Shown here piece after piece: positions 1 through 8,048 of a stretch of DNA of 41,586 bases. Under the pieces are notes generated by a model. The model made no database searches, was not told where the DNA came from, and worked only from the letters and a program-made list of their open reading frames with translations. Source of the DNA: Turicibacter sp. GTDB taxonomy: Bacteria; Bacillota; Clostridia; Lachnospirales; WQUN01. Every line of letters starts with the position of its first letter. Within the stretch, counting starts at the first letter, position 1. The DNA is taken from the NCBI GenBank assembly GCA_009778175.1, contig WRKH01000319.1:1-41586 (forward strand), read 5' to 3'. The translations under genes were made by a program, and so were the position numbers.

Positions 1-1
1 A

Positions 2-95
2 GGATTATGAACTTACCGTTAATTCTTCCGAAAATATGTCTATTATCTCTAATTTGCATACTCTTTTGAAGAAAATTTAGTTGAATACAGGCTCT
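2..95. repeat. Terminal inverted repeat, left copy
   Basis: Bases 2-95 are the exact reverse complement of bases 41493-41586; the match stops at base 96. This copy forms the natural 3' end of the 1069-aa ORF, which reads through it to a stop at 49-51. The left copy therefore looks like the native one. It may be a real repeat, a fold-back assembly or amplification chimera, or a rearrangement junction. Confidence 0.9.
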
Positions 96-3000
96 TAGAA
101 GTTAAATGTAGTGGCACTTCTAAGCCGTATTTATCAATTAGGGCGGACAATCCGCTAAAATCGGCGTGTCTGGAATCCGACTGTGCGTTCATTACAGCGA
201 CTAATTCCTGCTCACATTCACGGACGGCGTTTGGGTTTTCGGAAAAATCGGAAAGAAAAAGCCTAGTTGAGGGAGTTTCCTCAATAGGCTGTTCCTTTGT
301 GGCTAGTTCGTTAATTGGGACATCGCTATTTCTCGGGCTTGTGCTTGCATCATGCTGATTTTGCCCTTGTCTTTCGGATTCCACGTTCCCTGTTTTTTTG
401 CCGTTTCCGTCATCTTGTTGAATATCTGCTCCTCGGCTGTCGCTGTTTGGTGGGCTTGTTGCGTTTCGACTTTCTCCTGCTGTTGTTGATAGGTTGCCAA
501 TTCCGCCGTGGTCATTTTCGCCATTTTCTCCCAAAATTCCTTGATTGGCGTTTGGAACATCTCCGAGATTAGAGTTTGCGGCGTTTCCGCCACTTCCTCG
601 TTCGTTAGCGTGAAGATTATCTCGTTCAGCCTCGATAGGGCTGTTGTTTCTTGCCATTCCGTCAATTCCGCTTTCAATGCCGATATTTTGGGTTTTTGAG
701 CCGTTTTCAGCTGACTCTCCTTGGCTATCATTTCGGTTAGGCTTGTCTGCCACTTCTCCTCTTCCTTGGCTTGGGAGTTCCGTATTTGTTCCGCTTGTTG
801 GAGTTCCTGCTCCGTCCGCTGTTGGGCTGTCTGCTCGGCGGCTTGTTGTAGCATTTCCGCCATGCTCGGTTGATTCGGCGGTTGTTGGACTTGTCGGCGT
901 GTCCGTGATATTTGGATTATCTCGCTGTATTTCGTTTTGAGAAATTCCTCCGCCAATTGTTCCAACTGCTCTGTTGGAAGAAATATTTGCATCTCCGCCA
1001 ATACTTGGCTGTACTGATTGTGAAGATTCTTGTAAGCTGTCGCCGCCGTCTCGCTCGCTGTCGGTAGGAAGTTCAGCCGGTATTTCGTCTCCTCGTCCGT
1101 CCTCTCCCACACTTCCGCCATCGCTGTTGATATTTTCATTCCCACCGCTAGGCGTTCCGACTCGCTCATCGCTTTGTGCTGCTCCGACCACGTCATTTGT
1201 TGATTTTTCGCCATTTTTTAATCCTCCTACATTTTCCTCTGATATTTTGGGTTCTAAATCTCCCAATTCTATCCTATCAGAAAAATCTTCTTTTGTCAAG
1301 TTTTTTTGTCCGCCCTGGCGGACAGGCGAAAATAAATGTGAGTTGCGTGGGTCGGCTTGCATTAAGTCCGAAAATTTTTCGACTGTAATTGTAAATTCAG
1401 AACTCCTAGCGAACATTTCAATATCCTGCTCGTTCGGCGTAGGCTCTCTTTCCAGCATTATTTTGTTATCTACTAAATTTGTTAAAATGTAGGGATTTGG
1501 ATCGTCAAGCTCGGGATATATCATGTCGCCTACTTGCAATTTGCGAGGTTGTTCCAATTCCGCTGTGTCTGCAACATATTCTTGTTGTGTTACCTCGTTT
1601 TCGGATTGAAATGTGTTCAGCATACGAAAAGTATCGTCAATTTCTTCTTGCGTGGCACCAAGTGCATACTCGCCATTTCGCAAACGCTCTTGAACATTAG
1701 TCCAAAAATTGTTGATATGATTATAAAGCCCAGATTGCTCAGCGTTGTAATCTCCTATGTCATATCTAAAATAGTAGGTAGACAATTCAGTATCTGTGGG
1801 GTCATCTTTGAAAAAAATTAAGCCGCGCGTTTTATCGTAGCCACCACGCTGTTCTGCACGGCGTTTGCTTTCGACTTGCTTAAATTTATTGTCTGCCTCG
1901 TCCAAAGATAGCCGCTCAAATTCGTTAAAATCGGGGCTTTCGCTTGATTCTATCACAACAAAAGGCTTTGTGTAATCGGCTGTGTTGGATTTAGTTTCGG
2001 CTACAAAAGTTTCCCAATCGATTTGAGGGGCTTGCGAAGGTTTCGATTGCCTGGTAACGGTTTCTTCTTCAATCTCGTAATCTTCAACGCTGCCAAACTC
2101 CCTCTCTAATGCTTGATTGTATTCTTCTTGGCTATTCATACGTTCGCCTTGAAAATATTGAGGAAATTCCGTTTTGGCTTGTGCAGAGAGGTCTTCCTCT
2201 GCAATGTTCTCCTCTGCCATTTCTTGCTCATCCGCATTTATAATTTGAGAAATCGCATAATTCCCCTGCCCCAGTTCGATTGGATTCGTCGACTCCGCAA
2301 CGACAATATTCAACCCCTTACTTTTTAGCTGTTCAACAACATTGTCAAGACTAACAGCAGGAAAGCCCACAAACCTTGATATTGCTGAATTTGTTATCGG
2401 TACAACGCCAAAACCCAAATGTTCCGCCAGCAAATCGGCGTGTTTTTCATATGCCTCATAATCGGCTTCGTGGAAAAGTCCAAATTTGTACAGCACAATG
2501 TTTGTATTAGGCGGAACGTGTGGGGCAACGTCCGTAATGGCTTGTTCACGGCGTTGATGGTAGGGGTTGGGTTGCTCTTCTTGCGGCTCGGTATCTATTT
2601 CTTGTCGTTCTTTCGTCTCTTCTGCTCTCTCCGAAAATTCCTTTGTGGCGACCTCAATCTTACCAAAGACATTTTTAATAGCGGAAAGGGTCATATTATG
2701 CAAGCTGTCTTGCTCGCCACGCTCGTAAATACTTGGAACATTGTATTCCAAAATTTCAACGGTATGGGGTAATGGCTCGTTGGGGTACAGCCGCTTTACT
2801 ACTGATAAATAGGCACTATGCTTGGCGGCAAGCGTTATATCGGTCTTCTCGGCTGTTGTAAACTCGGATTCTATTAACTCGTAAATAGCTTGGATTTGCG
2901 TTGCCGTTTCGCCGTTAAATGGGCGTTTTGGCGTAATTATTCCGCCCAAAATCTCGTCCGCCGTTTCTTTCGTAAAATTTTCAAATCTGTTCGGAATAGG

Positions 3001-3258
3001 GCGAGCGTTCTCGGTGGGGACGGTTTGCGAGATATCGTACAGCCGCCTATCTACCAAAAATCCTACTGGGGTAAGTGTATTCGGTACATCATATCCAAGT
3101 TTTTGCCATTGGTCTAAGGTCGCTACTGTTGGATTTGTGATTTTTAGGGTCTTCGTAGATTCAAAAATCTGTTGTTTGGTGCTTTCGTTATCGATTCTGT
3201 ATAGGTGGTTGGCTGTGGTGCTGATAAATTCTTGCCAGTTTTCTTGTGTTATTTTCAT
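49..3258 (-). CDS. Large polyvalent mobile-element protein (ArdC-N-like, MutS-I-like, LPD-like domains)
   Basis: A 1069-aa protein starting at an ATG behind AGGAGG. Residues about 1-85 resemble the ArdC/LtrC N-terminal domain: a central W in LDQWQKLGYDV, then the DISQT motif near residue 75. Residues about 230-325 resemble the MutS-I-like domain found in element helicases. Residues about 430-560, with VIESSESPDF and the later YDIGDYNAEQSG, resemble LPD/YodL-type domains. Residues about 680-1000 are Gly/Ser/Asn-rich and disordered; this stretch is overprinted by the 303-aa gene at 303-1214. The C-terminus (DSRHADFSGLSALIDKYGLEV) again looks folded. Related proteins in Tn1549-like elements are often much longer helicase/methylase fusions; no helicase motifs are seen here. 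Its likely role is DNA processing or antirestriction at transfer, which is inference. A palindromic element at about 1308-1323 is read in frame as PVRQGGQ. Confidence 0.8.
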   Translation of the reverse strand: MKITQENWQEFISTTANHLYRIDNESTKQQIFESTKTLKITNPTVATLDQWQKLGYDVPNTLTPVGFLVDRRLYDISQTVPTENARPIPNRFENFTKETADEILGGIITPKRPFNGETATQIQAIYELIESEFTTAEKTDITLAAKHSAYLSVVKRLYPNEPLPHTVEILEYNVPSIYERGEQDSLHNMTLSAIKNVFGKIEVATKEFSERAEETKERQEIDTEPQEEQPNPYHQRREQAITDVAPHVPPNTNIVLYKFGLFHEADYEAYEKHADLLAEHLGFGVVPITNSAISRFVGFPAVSLDNVVEQLKSKGLNIVVAESTNPIELGQGNYAISQIINADEQEMAEENIAEEDLSAQAKTEFPQYFQGERMNSQEEYNQALEREFGSVEDYEIEEETVTRQSKPSQAPQIDWETFVAETKSNTADYTKPFVVIESSESPDFNEFERLSLDEADNKFKQVESKRRAEQRGGYDKTRGLIFFKDDPTDTELSTYYFRYDIGDYNAEQSGLYNHINNFWTNVQERLRNGEYALGATQEEIDDTFRMLNTFQSENEVTQQEYVADTAELEQPRKLQVGDMIYPELDDPNPYILTNLVDNKIMLEREPTPNEQDIEMFARSSEFTITVEKFSDLMQADPRNSHLFSPVRQGGQKNLTKEDFSDRIELGDLEPKISEENVGGLKNGEKSTNDVVGAAQSDERVGTPSGGNENINSDGGSVGEDGRGDEIPAELPTDSERDGGDSLQESSQSVQPSIGGDANISSNRAVGTIGGGISQNEIQRDNPNITDTPTSPTTAESTEHGGNATTSRRADSPTADGAGTPTSGTNTELPSQGRGEVADKPNRNDSQGESAENGSKTQNIGIESGIDGMARNNSPIEAERDNLHANERGSGGNAANSNLGDVPNANQGILGENGENDHGGIGNLSTTAGESRNATSPPNSDSRGADIQQDDGNGKKTGNVESERQGQNQHDASTSPRNSDVPINELATKEQPIEETPSTRLFLSDFSENPNAVRECEQELVAVMNAQSDSRHADFSGLSALIDKYGLEVPLHLTSKSLYSTKFSSKEYAN
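303..1214 (-). CDS. Overprinted 303-aa helical protein, same strand, different frame
   Basis: This ORF lies wholly inside the 1069-aa gene, on the same strand and in another frame. Its ATG at 1214 follows AGGAGG by 7-8 nt, as good a ribosome binding site as any gene here. The product begins MAKNQQMTWSEQHKAMSESE and is rich in Ala, Glu, Gln and Met with regular helical, coiled-coil-like character. By contrast the enclosing frame gives low-complexity Gly/Ser/Asn sequence over exactly this stretch. The simplest reading is that both frames are translated, the inner from its own start. I recognise no family. The alternative, that one frame is open by chance, is hard to square with more than 900 nt open plus a strong start signal. 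Confidence 0.72.
   Translation of the reverse strand: MAKNQQMTWSEQHKAMSESERLAVGMKISTAMAEVWERTDEETKYRLNFLPTASETAATAYKNLHNQYSQVLAEMQIFLPTEQLEQLAEEFLKTKYSEIIQISRTRRQVQQPPNQPSMAEMLQQAAEQTAQQRTEQELQQAEQIRNSQAKEEEKWQTSLTEMIAKESQLKTAQKPKISALKAELTEWQETTALSRLNEIIFTLTNEEVAETPQTLISEMFQTPIKEFWEKMAKMTTAELATYQQQQEKVETQQAHQTATAEEQIFNKMTETAKKQGTWNPKDKGKISMMQAQAREIAMSQLTN
1308..1323. repeat. GC-rich palindromic element 1 inside a gene
   Basis: GTCCGCCCTGGCGGAC is a perfect 7-bp inverted repeat around CT, with extra flanking GC (to about 1329), in an AT-rich context and beside a run of Ts. It is translated in frame as part of SPVRQGGQKN in the 1069-aa ORF. Similar palindromes occur at 8805-8825 and 10022-10044, suggesting a small mobile or repair-spread element like Rickettsia palindromic elements. 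Confidence 0.6.
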
Positions 3259-3282
3259 GTCTAATCCTCCTGTTTTTAAGTG

Positions 3283-3309
3283 AAAAAGGCACGAGGGGTG
3301 GTTCGTGCC
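3283..3309 (-). terminator. Rho-independent terminator
   Basis: On the minus strand GGCACGA pairs with TCGTGCC around an 8-base loop, followed by TTTTT. It sits just after the 3345-4610 gene and before the start of the 1069-aa gene, so it should end or attenuate transcription between them. Confidence 0.8.
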
Positions 3310-3344
3310 TTGCCACGTTATAATTTATATTTTTCGGTTTATCA

Positions 3345-4610
3345 TCAAGAACTTTCTTTAATCAACTCGTCAAGTGCATCCAATGCGTAATCTATGTCGA
3401 TTTCGCCCTGTTTCAGCGAAGTGGACGGCTTGAGTGGAGCGAATTTTTGGGGTTTCACGGCAACTGGCTCTGTTTTTGGCGGCACTGGCGGCGGAGCGGT
3501 TTGCTCCATCGGTGGTGTCGTTTCCATGACAAATTCTCCTTTCTGTGCAGATTTGAGGGCTTTCGGCTTGGGTTTGCTACTATACTGTTTTATGAATTTC
3601 AACTCGTGATATTCGGGCGAAAGCGTGTGATTCCATTCTTTATCCCTGTATTTGCTACTTGGTATGTATTTTTTGCCGATTACAGCGTATTCTTTGACGA
3701 TATTATTTTTGCGTAAATTTTTGATTATTGTGTGCTGATTGGCGAGCGGCAAATGGCAATCTTCCTGTAAATATCGCAAAAACTCGTCATTTTTATCGGT
3801 GGGGAAAAATTTATACGGCAGAATCTCAACGATTTTTCCATCTGTCTCTACGCCGATTACCCTTGTATCCAGCTGAAAATCGTAAAAGAATTTTTTCATA
3901 AAGAATGAACTCCCTTGCAGATTAGCCGTTTTGGATTTGTTCTCGATTTCGGCTATTTTATCCAATAAAATTTGATGCAAGCCGTCAAAAACGACATTTT
4001 TCACACTATCTTCGTTCAACTCCGTGAGTTTTACCAAATCTTCGTGAAAATCGTTATATGGCGTTTCTAAATCCACTCTATCGCCCCAAGCCGTACCGAA
4101 ATAATTGAACATCAAATAGCGTAAAGAGGCGTTTGTTAGACTTTCGGCGGGATTTTTGGCAGGTAATTTGTGTATTTCTCGGAGATTGATAATATTCCGC
4201 CAAAACTCGGACAGGAGTTTTGTTCTGTCCGAGTTCAGCAAATGTTTTCTGTGCCAAAAAGCCGTTGTAATGCTGTTATCCGTCTGAAATTTGCTTGGTG
4301 CAAGCGATTTGTTAGAGGGATTTTGGTAATAATTTGTCTGACTAACGTCAAAGAATTTCCCCTTGGTTTCCTCGAACGATAGTAAAATGCTTTCTGCACC
4401 TTTATTTATGGACACTCGGTTCTTTTCGGTGCTGTAAGATTTCCAATCGTCAAAAGTTTTTAAAACGGTCGGCTGTATATATTCGCCGTCCTGCCGACCT
4501 TGGTTTAATGCGTGTTCTTGCCATAAGAAAATTTCCCAGACGTTTTTTGTCGTGTGTTGTGCGAAATTCGCCATGATGTCCAACATACGCTTGTATTTTG
4601 CAAAATTCAT
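3345..4610 (-). CDS. ArdC-N/LtrC-like mobile-element protein
   Basis: A 421-aa protein whose ATG follows AAAGGAG. Residues about 10-95 match the N-terminal domain of ArdC/LtrC-type proteins: a helical start, the W of FDDWKSYSTEKNR, the INKGAESILL strand and the FDVSQT motif. The middle (about 150-330) is helical and unassigned, and the last 80 residues are Pro-rich and probably disordered before a short acidic helix. No zincin HExxH motif of full ArdC is visible, so this is a family relative and not a demonstrated antirestriction protein. It lies between the CptN-like fusion and the polyvalent protein and shares the ArdC-N-like module with the latter. A role in protecting or processing transferred DNA is inference. 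Confidence 0.7.
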   Translation of the reverse strand: MNFAKYKRMLDIMANFAQHTTKNVWEIFLWQEHALNQGRQDGEYIQPTVLKTFDDWKSYSTEKNRVSINKGAESILLSFEETKGKFFDVSQTNYYQNPSNKSLAPSKFQTDNSITTAFWHRKHLLNSDRTKLLSEFWRNIINLREIHKLPAKNPAESLTNASLRYLMFNYFGTAWGDRVDLETPYNDFHEDLVKLTELNEDSVKNVVFDGLHQILLDKIAEIENKSKTANLQGSSFFMKKFFYDFQLDTRVIGVETDGKIVEILPYKFFPTDKNDEFLRYLQEDCHLPLANQHTIIKNLRKNNIVKEYAVIGKKYIPSSKYRDKEWNHTLSPEYHELKFIKQYSSKPKPKALKSAQKGEFVMETTPPMEQTAPPPVPPKTEPVAVKPQKFAPLKPSTSLKQGEIDIDYALDALDELIKESS

Positions 4611-4638
4611 AGATTTCTCCTTTCAAAAATTAAATAAT

Positions 4639-7512
4639 CTATTTTGAGTGTGAGTTGGGCTTTTTGGGGTTTTCCTTGCGAGCCGCCGCTTGCTGTTGGG
4701 CGATTGTGTGGGTTTTTGGCGGCTCGGTTTGCTGTGCGGGTTTTTCCTGCTGTGCGGTTTTATCACGTTCCGTCCGTTCTAGTGCAAGTTTAACTGTTTG
4801 TCTGACAAAATCCGCAATGGCAGGTGTCGTTTTCTCGTTATATAAATCAGAGGAGAAAAAGGTTTCGACTGGTTTTTTTGTGTCGTCCGCCAAAGCTAAT
4901 TGAAAATCCTCGTTGAACCTTTTTGGGTTGCTATATAACACAAACGGCACGACTTCGGGTTTTGGCAGATTCTCGAATGTGCTTGTTATAGTTCCTTTTA
5001 TGAGGATTGGCTCATTATTCAACTGCGCGACTAAGCTGGGAATTTCTATTTTTGAGAAAGAGATTTTGGTTTCCAAGCCGCCTATACCAAAATCTTCAAG
5101 ATTGGTTAGCTGTGAATAATCCGATTTTTCATGCGTGATTTCGGGCGGTTTTAACTCTGCTAATTCCGCTTTTAAATTTGCTATTGTGTTCTGCAAGCCG
5201 AATTTTTCCTCGTTTAGAGACTCGATTTGGGTGTCTTTTGTGGCGATTATCTTATCTTTTTCGGCGAGTTGAGTTGAAAAGTCCTCTTTCGTAGTTTGCA
5301 TTTCCGTTCGCAGGACTTGTATTTGCTGTTTGAGGTCTTCAAATGTGGTAATCTGCTCCTGTACGGACGGAAATGGTTGCGGTTGCTCGGCGGTGGTCTG
5401 TACAGGCTCATTGCTAGGTATTTGTGAATTAAAAAAATCCGACTGTTCGGCGGATTTATCGGGATTGTTTGGATTGTTGGGCAACAAATCTGACGGTTCA
5501 GCGTGATTGTTGAGAGACTGCTCGGACTGCTTGGCTTGCTGTCTATCGTCTCGGATTGTCTCCGCCTCGTATGCGATTGCATCGATTTTGGCGATTTTCT
5601 CCTCACAATGAGCAATCTCTTTTTCGCAAATTTTGATGTTCTCTTCATGCCCACCTATTAGCCCTTTTGCAATCCAACCAAGTTCGTTTTCCTTGTAAAC
5701 AGCGTCTTTGCCGACCAACGCCCTGCCGAAATTCTGCACGTCTTCGCCAATTTTGTGATAGAATTTGGCTATATTGGTATATTTGTCGATTTTAGCTTGG
5801 CTTTTCTCGATTGCGGCTTTATCAGCGGCTATTTCTGACTGATACGCTCCCTTTGTGTCGAAAAATGTGTTGAGTTTGTCCGCTCCAAGCACTTTTGCAT
5901 TGTGAGCAATGGTTTTTAATTTTTCTATGAAACCTCTTTTGCGACCGACGTAGGCTTGGCGGTCTTCTAGGGCTTCTTTGTTGGAATTGATTAGGTCGGT
6001 GGCTAGTTCGTTCTCCTCTTTCCGCAAGCCGCCTTTTGCTTGTATGGCTTGCTTTTCGGCGATTTGCTCTTGCATGAAAGCCATTTGTTCTTGCATTGTG
6101 GCAATTATGGTGGTGTGGGCGGCTATTTCCTCCTGCATGAGAGGGATTATATTACCTTTTATCGTATCAAGGTCTTGCTTGTTTTCACGAGCGGCATCGA
6201 GCATTGCACCTGCAAGGATTTGTTGTGGATTTAGGTTGGCGGTTGATTGAGTAGTAGGCTCTGTATTGGCTTGTTGTTGTGATTGAGAATTTTTCTCCTG
6301 TTGTTGGTCGTCAAACGCCGCTTTTAACTCCTTAAATCTTGCCGTTTTCACAAGGTCAGTTACTTCTTTACCAACCCAATGCTTTCCACGAATACCAACT
6401 TTATCCTTAGATTGGGACAATAGCCCCTCTTTTATCAACTGGTCTCTTAGAGGTTTCGTAATCCCAAACTCCGTTTCAAGTTTTCCTGCATTATACGTAT
6501 ATACGTTATTTGGTATTACAGACTGCAATGGTGTGATTCGTGGAGTCGTATTGGCTGGCTGTGCGTTGTCGGCAACTGACTCTGATTGCTCATCGTCATT
6601 GGGTTGACTACTAGCCAAATTGTCATAAAATGCAGGGTCGTCAAATGTAGGCGGCATTTGGCTATCGTCATAGTCTGTAACTTCAACATTGTTTATATTT
6701 TGCTCGTTTTCATTCATTTTAATCTCTCCTTTTAATTTAGATATATTTGGGTACAAATCAGTTGTACCGTCTGTGCGACTTACAGCCACGGATTGATTCG
6801 CAGAGGTTATGACGGCGATAACGTCTGCTAAATCGGCTTGCGGAATGCGCAGGGTTTCTTGTGTGTCGGTGGTTTTTATGCCTGTGATTATAGGGGTTGT
6901 GGGTAGGTTGAGGAGTTTTGCGGCGGCGGTGGCTTGGTTGCCTATTATAATGTAGTCGTTGCCTTGTTGCAGGAAGAGTGCGTGGTTTGGGTGCTTGGCG
7001 GATTCGGTAGTGTAGGTGGCGTGGAGGGTTATGTCGGCTTGCTCAGCGAGCATGAATTTTTCGATACGTATGGCATCAGGGCGATAAGTTACAGGTTTTT
7101 TATACTTTCTGAAATCTTTTTCAAGGTCGTTGCCTATTTTCTCAAATTCAGACACCTTATTTGGATTTGTTACATTAACGTGTTGTTTTCTTATGGTGTA
7201 CGGAGTAGTTATGTAGTCTTCGGATACAGGAAACATATCTTGTAACAAAAATACAGATTTAATACCAAAAGTTTTTAGCGGTTGGATGCCTGAAACAGAT
7301 TTATTTTTGCTTTGTCTGTCAAGTATCATATTTTGATATTTGTTCCACTGTTTAGTGCATGGGGCAACCCAATATAAACCAGTAGTATCATCTTTTTTAA
7401 TGACATATACTGGTCTAACATCGCCTTTGAAAGCTTTGGGTAGTTTAGGGTCGTTAGCTTTGATATAGAAATCATTATCCAAAATATATAAATAACCTCG
7501 TTTGACACTCAT
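4639..7512 (-). CDS. CptN/ToxN-like type III toxin domain fused to a large coiled-coil protein
   Basis: A 957-aa ORF whose ATG follows AGGAG by 7 nt. Residues 1-155 resemble the ToxN/AbiQ toxin family, closest to the CptN branch: GYLYILDNDFY near the N-terminus, DVRPVYVIKKDDTTGLYWVA, a KYQNMI helix and SVFLLQDMFPVSEDYI. These toxins are endoribonucleases held inactive by small pseudoknot RNAs encoded just upstream, exactly what lies at 7580-7899. Residues about 160-255 resemble the MutS-I-like domain (GNDYIIIGNQA, RIPQADLADVI). Residues about 340-410 look like a small DNA-binding-type fold, about 440-680 and 730-800 are coiled coil, and the last 25 residues are basic. An internal ATG at 6717 with AAAGGAGAG just upstream could give a separate 692-aa product lacking the toxin. 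Ordinary toxins of this family are about 150-200 aa, so the fusion is unusual. Confidence 0.8.
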   Translation of the reverse strand: MSVKRGYLYILDNDFYIKANDPKLPKAFKGDVRPVYVIKKDDTTGLYWVAPCTKQWNKYQNMILDRQSKNKSVSGIQPLKTFGIKSVFLLQDMFPVSEDYITTPYTIRKQHVNVTNPNKVSEFEKIGNDLEKDFRKYKKPVTYRPDAIRIEKFMLAEQADITLHATYTTESAKHPNHALFLQQGNDYIIIGNQATAAAKLLNLPTTPIITGIKTTDTQETLRIPQADLADVIAVITSANQSVAVSRTDGTTDLYPNISKLKGEIKMNENEQNINNVEVTDYDDSQMPPTFDDPAFYDNLASSQPNDDEQSESVADNAQPANTTPRITPLQSVIPNNVYTYNAGKLETEFGITKPLRDQLIKEGLLSQSKDKVGIRGKHWVGKEVTDLVKTARFKELKAAFDDQQQEKNSQSQQQANTEPTTQSTANLNPQQILAGAMLDAARENKQDLDTIKGNIIPLMQEEIAAHTTIIATMQEQMAFMQEQIAEKQAIQAKGGLRKEENELATDLINSNKEALEDRQAYVGRKRGFIEKLKTIAHNAKVLGADKLNTFFDTKGAYQSEIAADKAAIEKSQAKIDKYTNIAKFYHKIGEDVQNFGRALVGKDAVYKENELGWIAKGLIGGHEENIKICEKEIAHCEEKIAKIDAIAYEAETIRDDRQQAKQSEQSLNNHAEPSDLLPNNPNNPDKSAEQSDFFNSQIPSNEPVQTTAEQPQPFPSVQEQITTFEDLKQQIQVLRTEMQTTKEDFSTQLAEKDKIIATKDTQIESLNEEKFGLQNTIANLKAELAELKPPEITHEKSDYSQLTNLEDFGIGGLETKISFSKIEIPSLVAQLNNEPILIKGTITSTFENLPKPEVVPFVLYSNPKRFNEDFQLALADDTKKPVETFFSSDLYNEKTTPAIADFVRQTVKLALERTERDKTAQQEKPAQQTEPPKTHTIAQQQAAARKENPKKPNSHSK
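6715..6731 (-). promoter_or_regulatory. Internal ribosome binding site and start within the toxin fusion
   Basis: AAAGGAGAG stands six bases before an ATG that begins MNENEQNINNVEV at residue 266 of the 957-aa frame. It is as strong as the normal starts in this window. It would allow translation of a 692-aa protein without the CptN-like and MutS-I-like parts. Confidence 0.6.
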
Positions 7513-7536
7513 TTAACCACTCCTAAAATATGCAAA

Positions 7537-7562
7537 GGGTTTCTTGTATAAACAAGAAACCC
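7537..7562 (-). terminator. Attenuator/terminator between antitoxin RNA array and toxin gene
   Basis: An 11-bp perfect stem (GGGTTTCTTGT with ACAAGAAACCC) around a 4-base loop, followed on the minus strand by only TTT. It sits between the RNA array and the toxin start. Type III systems typically have a leaky terminator in this place, so that antitoxin RNA greatly exceeds toxin mRNA. The weak U tract fits partial read-through. Confidence 0.85.
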
Positions 7563-7579
7563 AACGCTCAATCGGTGCA

Positions 7580-7899
7580 TTTATATACCGCCCAGCCGGT
7601 AGCGGTTCGACTTGTCAAACGGCACATTTAGAGTAGCCTGCCGATAGCATTGAGTTTTCGGCTTTTTATACTGCATTGCCGATAGCAGTTCGACGTTCTA
7701 GCGATGTTTCTTTATTTTATAGTTCTGACACCATCGTTAGCAGAACTCACTTCACAGCTATTGTTTATACTGCCCAGCTGCGGACAGCGATTTCTTGCGA
7801 AACCTCCAACACTTATTTATACTTACCTGTTGGTAGCAGTCGAGCAAGCGTTGCCACTTGCAGATATTTCAGTCTACGCCCCACATAATGAGGTGCGAC
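7580..7899 (-). ncRNA. ToxI/CptI-like antitoxin RNA: array of about 50-nt pseudoknot units
   Basis: Seven diverged units start about every 50 nt (plus-strand edges near 7580, 7627, 7664, 7713, 7763, 7814, 7866; one interval is shorter, 37). On the RNA strand several begin near GTCGAAC, carry a short hairpin such as CTGC/GCAG, then TATAAA. In five units a loop segment pairs with bases just 3' of the hairpin, giving an H-type pseudoknot. The pairs differ in each unit: TCGGC/GCCGA (7678-7682 with 7658-7662), CGATG/CATCG (7732-7736 with 7702-7706), CAGCT/AGCTG (7776-7780 with 7755-7759), CCAA/TTGG (7830-7833 with 7806-7809), CGGCA/TGCCG (7639-7643 with 7620-7624). Stem 1 also covaries (CCGC/GCGG, CTGC/GCAG, AGTTCTG/CAGAACT). 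With the promoter upstream, the terminator downstream and the CptN-like gene next, this is best read as the antitoxin RNA precursor. The unit nearest the toxin (7580) lacks a clear second pairing. Confidence 0.8.
7866..7899 (-). repeat. Leader unit resembling a type I-C CRISPR repeat (copy 2)
   Basis: A 34-nt segment that on the minus strand begins GTCGCACCTC and ends GTAGACTGAAAT, with a CGC/GCG-based hairpin. It follows promoter P1 by about 30 nt and is in register with the antitoxin array. It is a diverged copy of the element at 7990-8022 and is preceded by the same roughly 20-nt leader (GTAAGAAATGGYAACACTT). Confidence 0.6.
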
Positions 7900-7927
7900 A
7901 AGTGTTACCATTTCTTACTCTATAATC

Positions 7928-7956
7928 ATTATACCACACTAAAATCAAAAAGTCAA
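7928..7956 (-). promoter_or_regulatory. Promoter P1 of antitoxin array
   Basis: Minus-strand TTGACT, exactly 17 bp, TATAAT, with an extended -10 TG. A consensus sigma-A promoter reading into the pseudoknot array and the toxin gene. Confidence 0.88.
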
Positions 7957-7989
7957 ATTTTTTTGAAAAAATTTTGTTGTTAATAATTC

Positions 7990-8022
7990 ATTTCAATCCA
8001 CGCCCTCATAATAGGATGCGAC
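7990..8022 (-). repeat. Solitary type I-C CRISPR-repeat-like unit (copy 1)
   Basis: A 33-nt segment that on the minus strand begins GTCGCATCC and ends GTGGATTGAAAT, with an imperfect hairpin between. Type I-C CRISPR repeats typically begin GTCGC and end GTGGATTGAAAT or AAC around a hairpin. It lies about 27 nt downstream of promoter P2. No array with 34-nt spacers and no cas gene is visible, so this is a solitary repeat-like unit. Confidence 0.6.
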
Positions 8023-8048
8023 AAGTGTTGCCATTTCTTACTATAATT

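Noticed and set aside
5247-5654. 135-codon frame within the CptN fusion gene
   Set aside because: Unlike the 303-codon frame at the left end it has no ribosome binding site and an erratic, basic and proline-rich composition, so I treat it as a shadow.
7580-8022. A CRISPR array
   Set aside because: Some units look like type I-C repeats, but the units are diverged, spaced about 50 nt and followed by a terminator and a CptN-like gene, with internal pseudoknot pairings. There are no 30-37 nt unique spacers between identical repeats and no cas genes. A type III antitoxin array explains it better.
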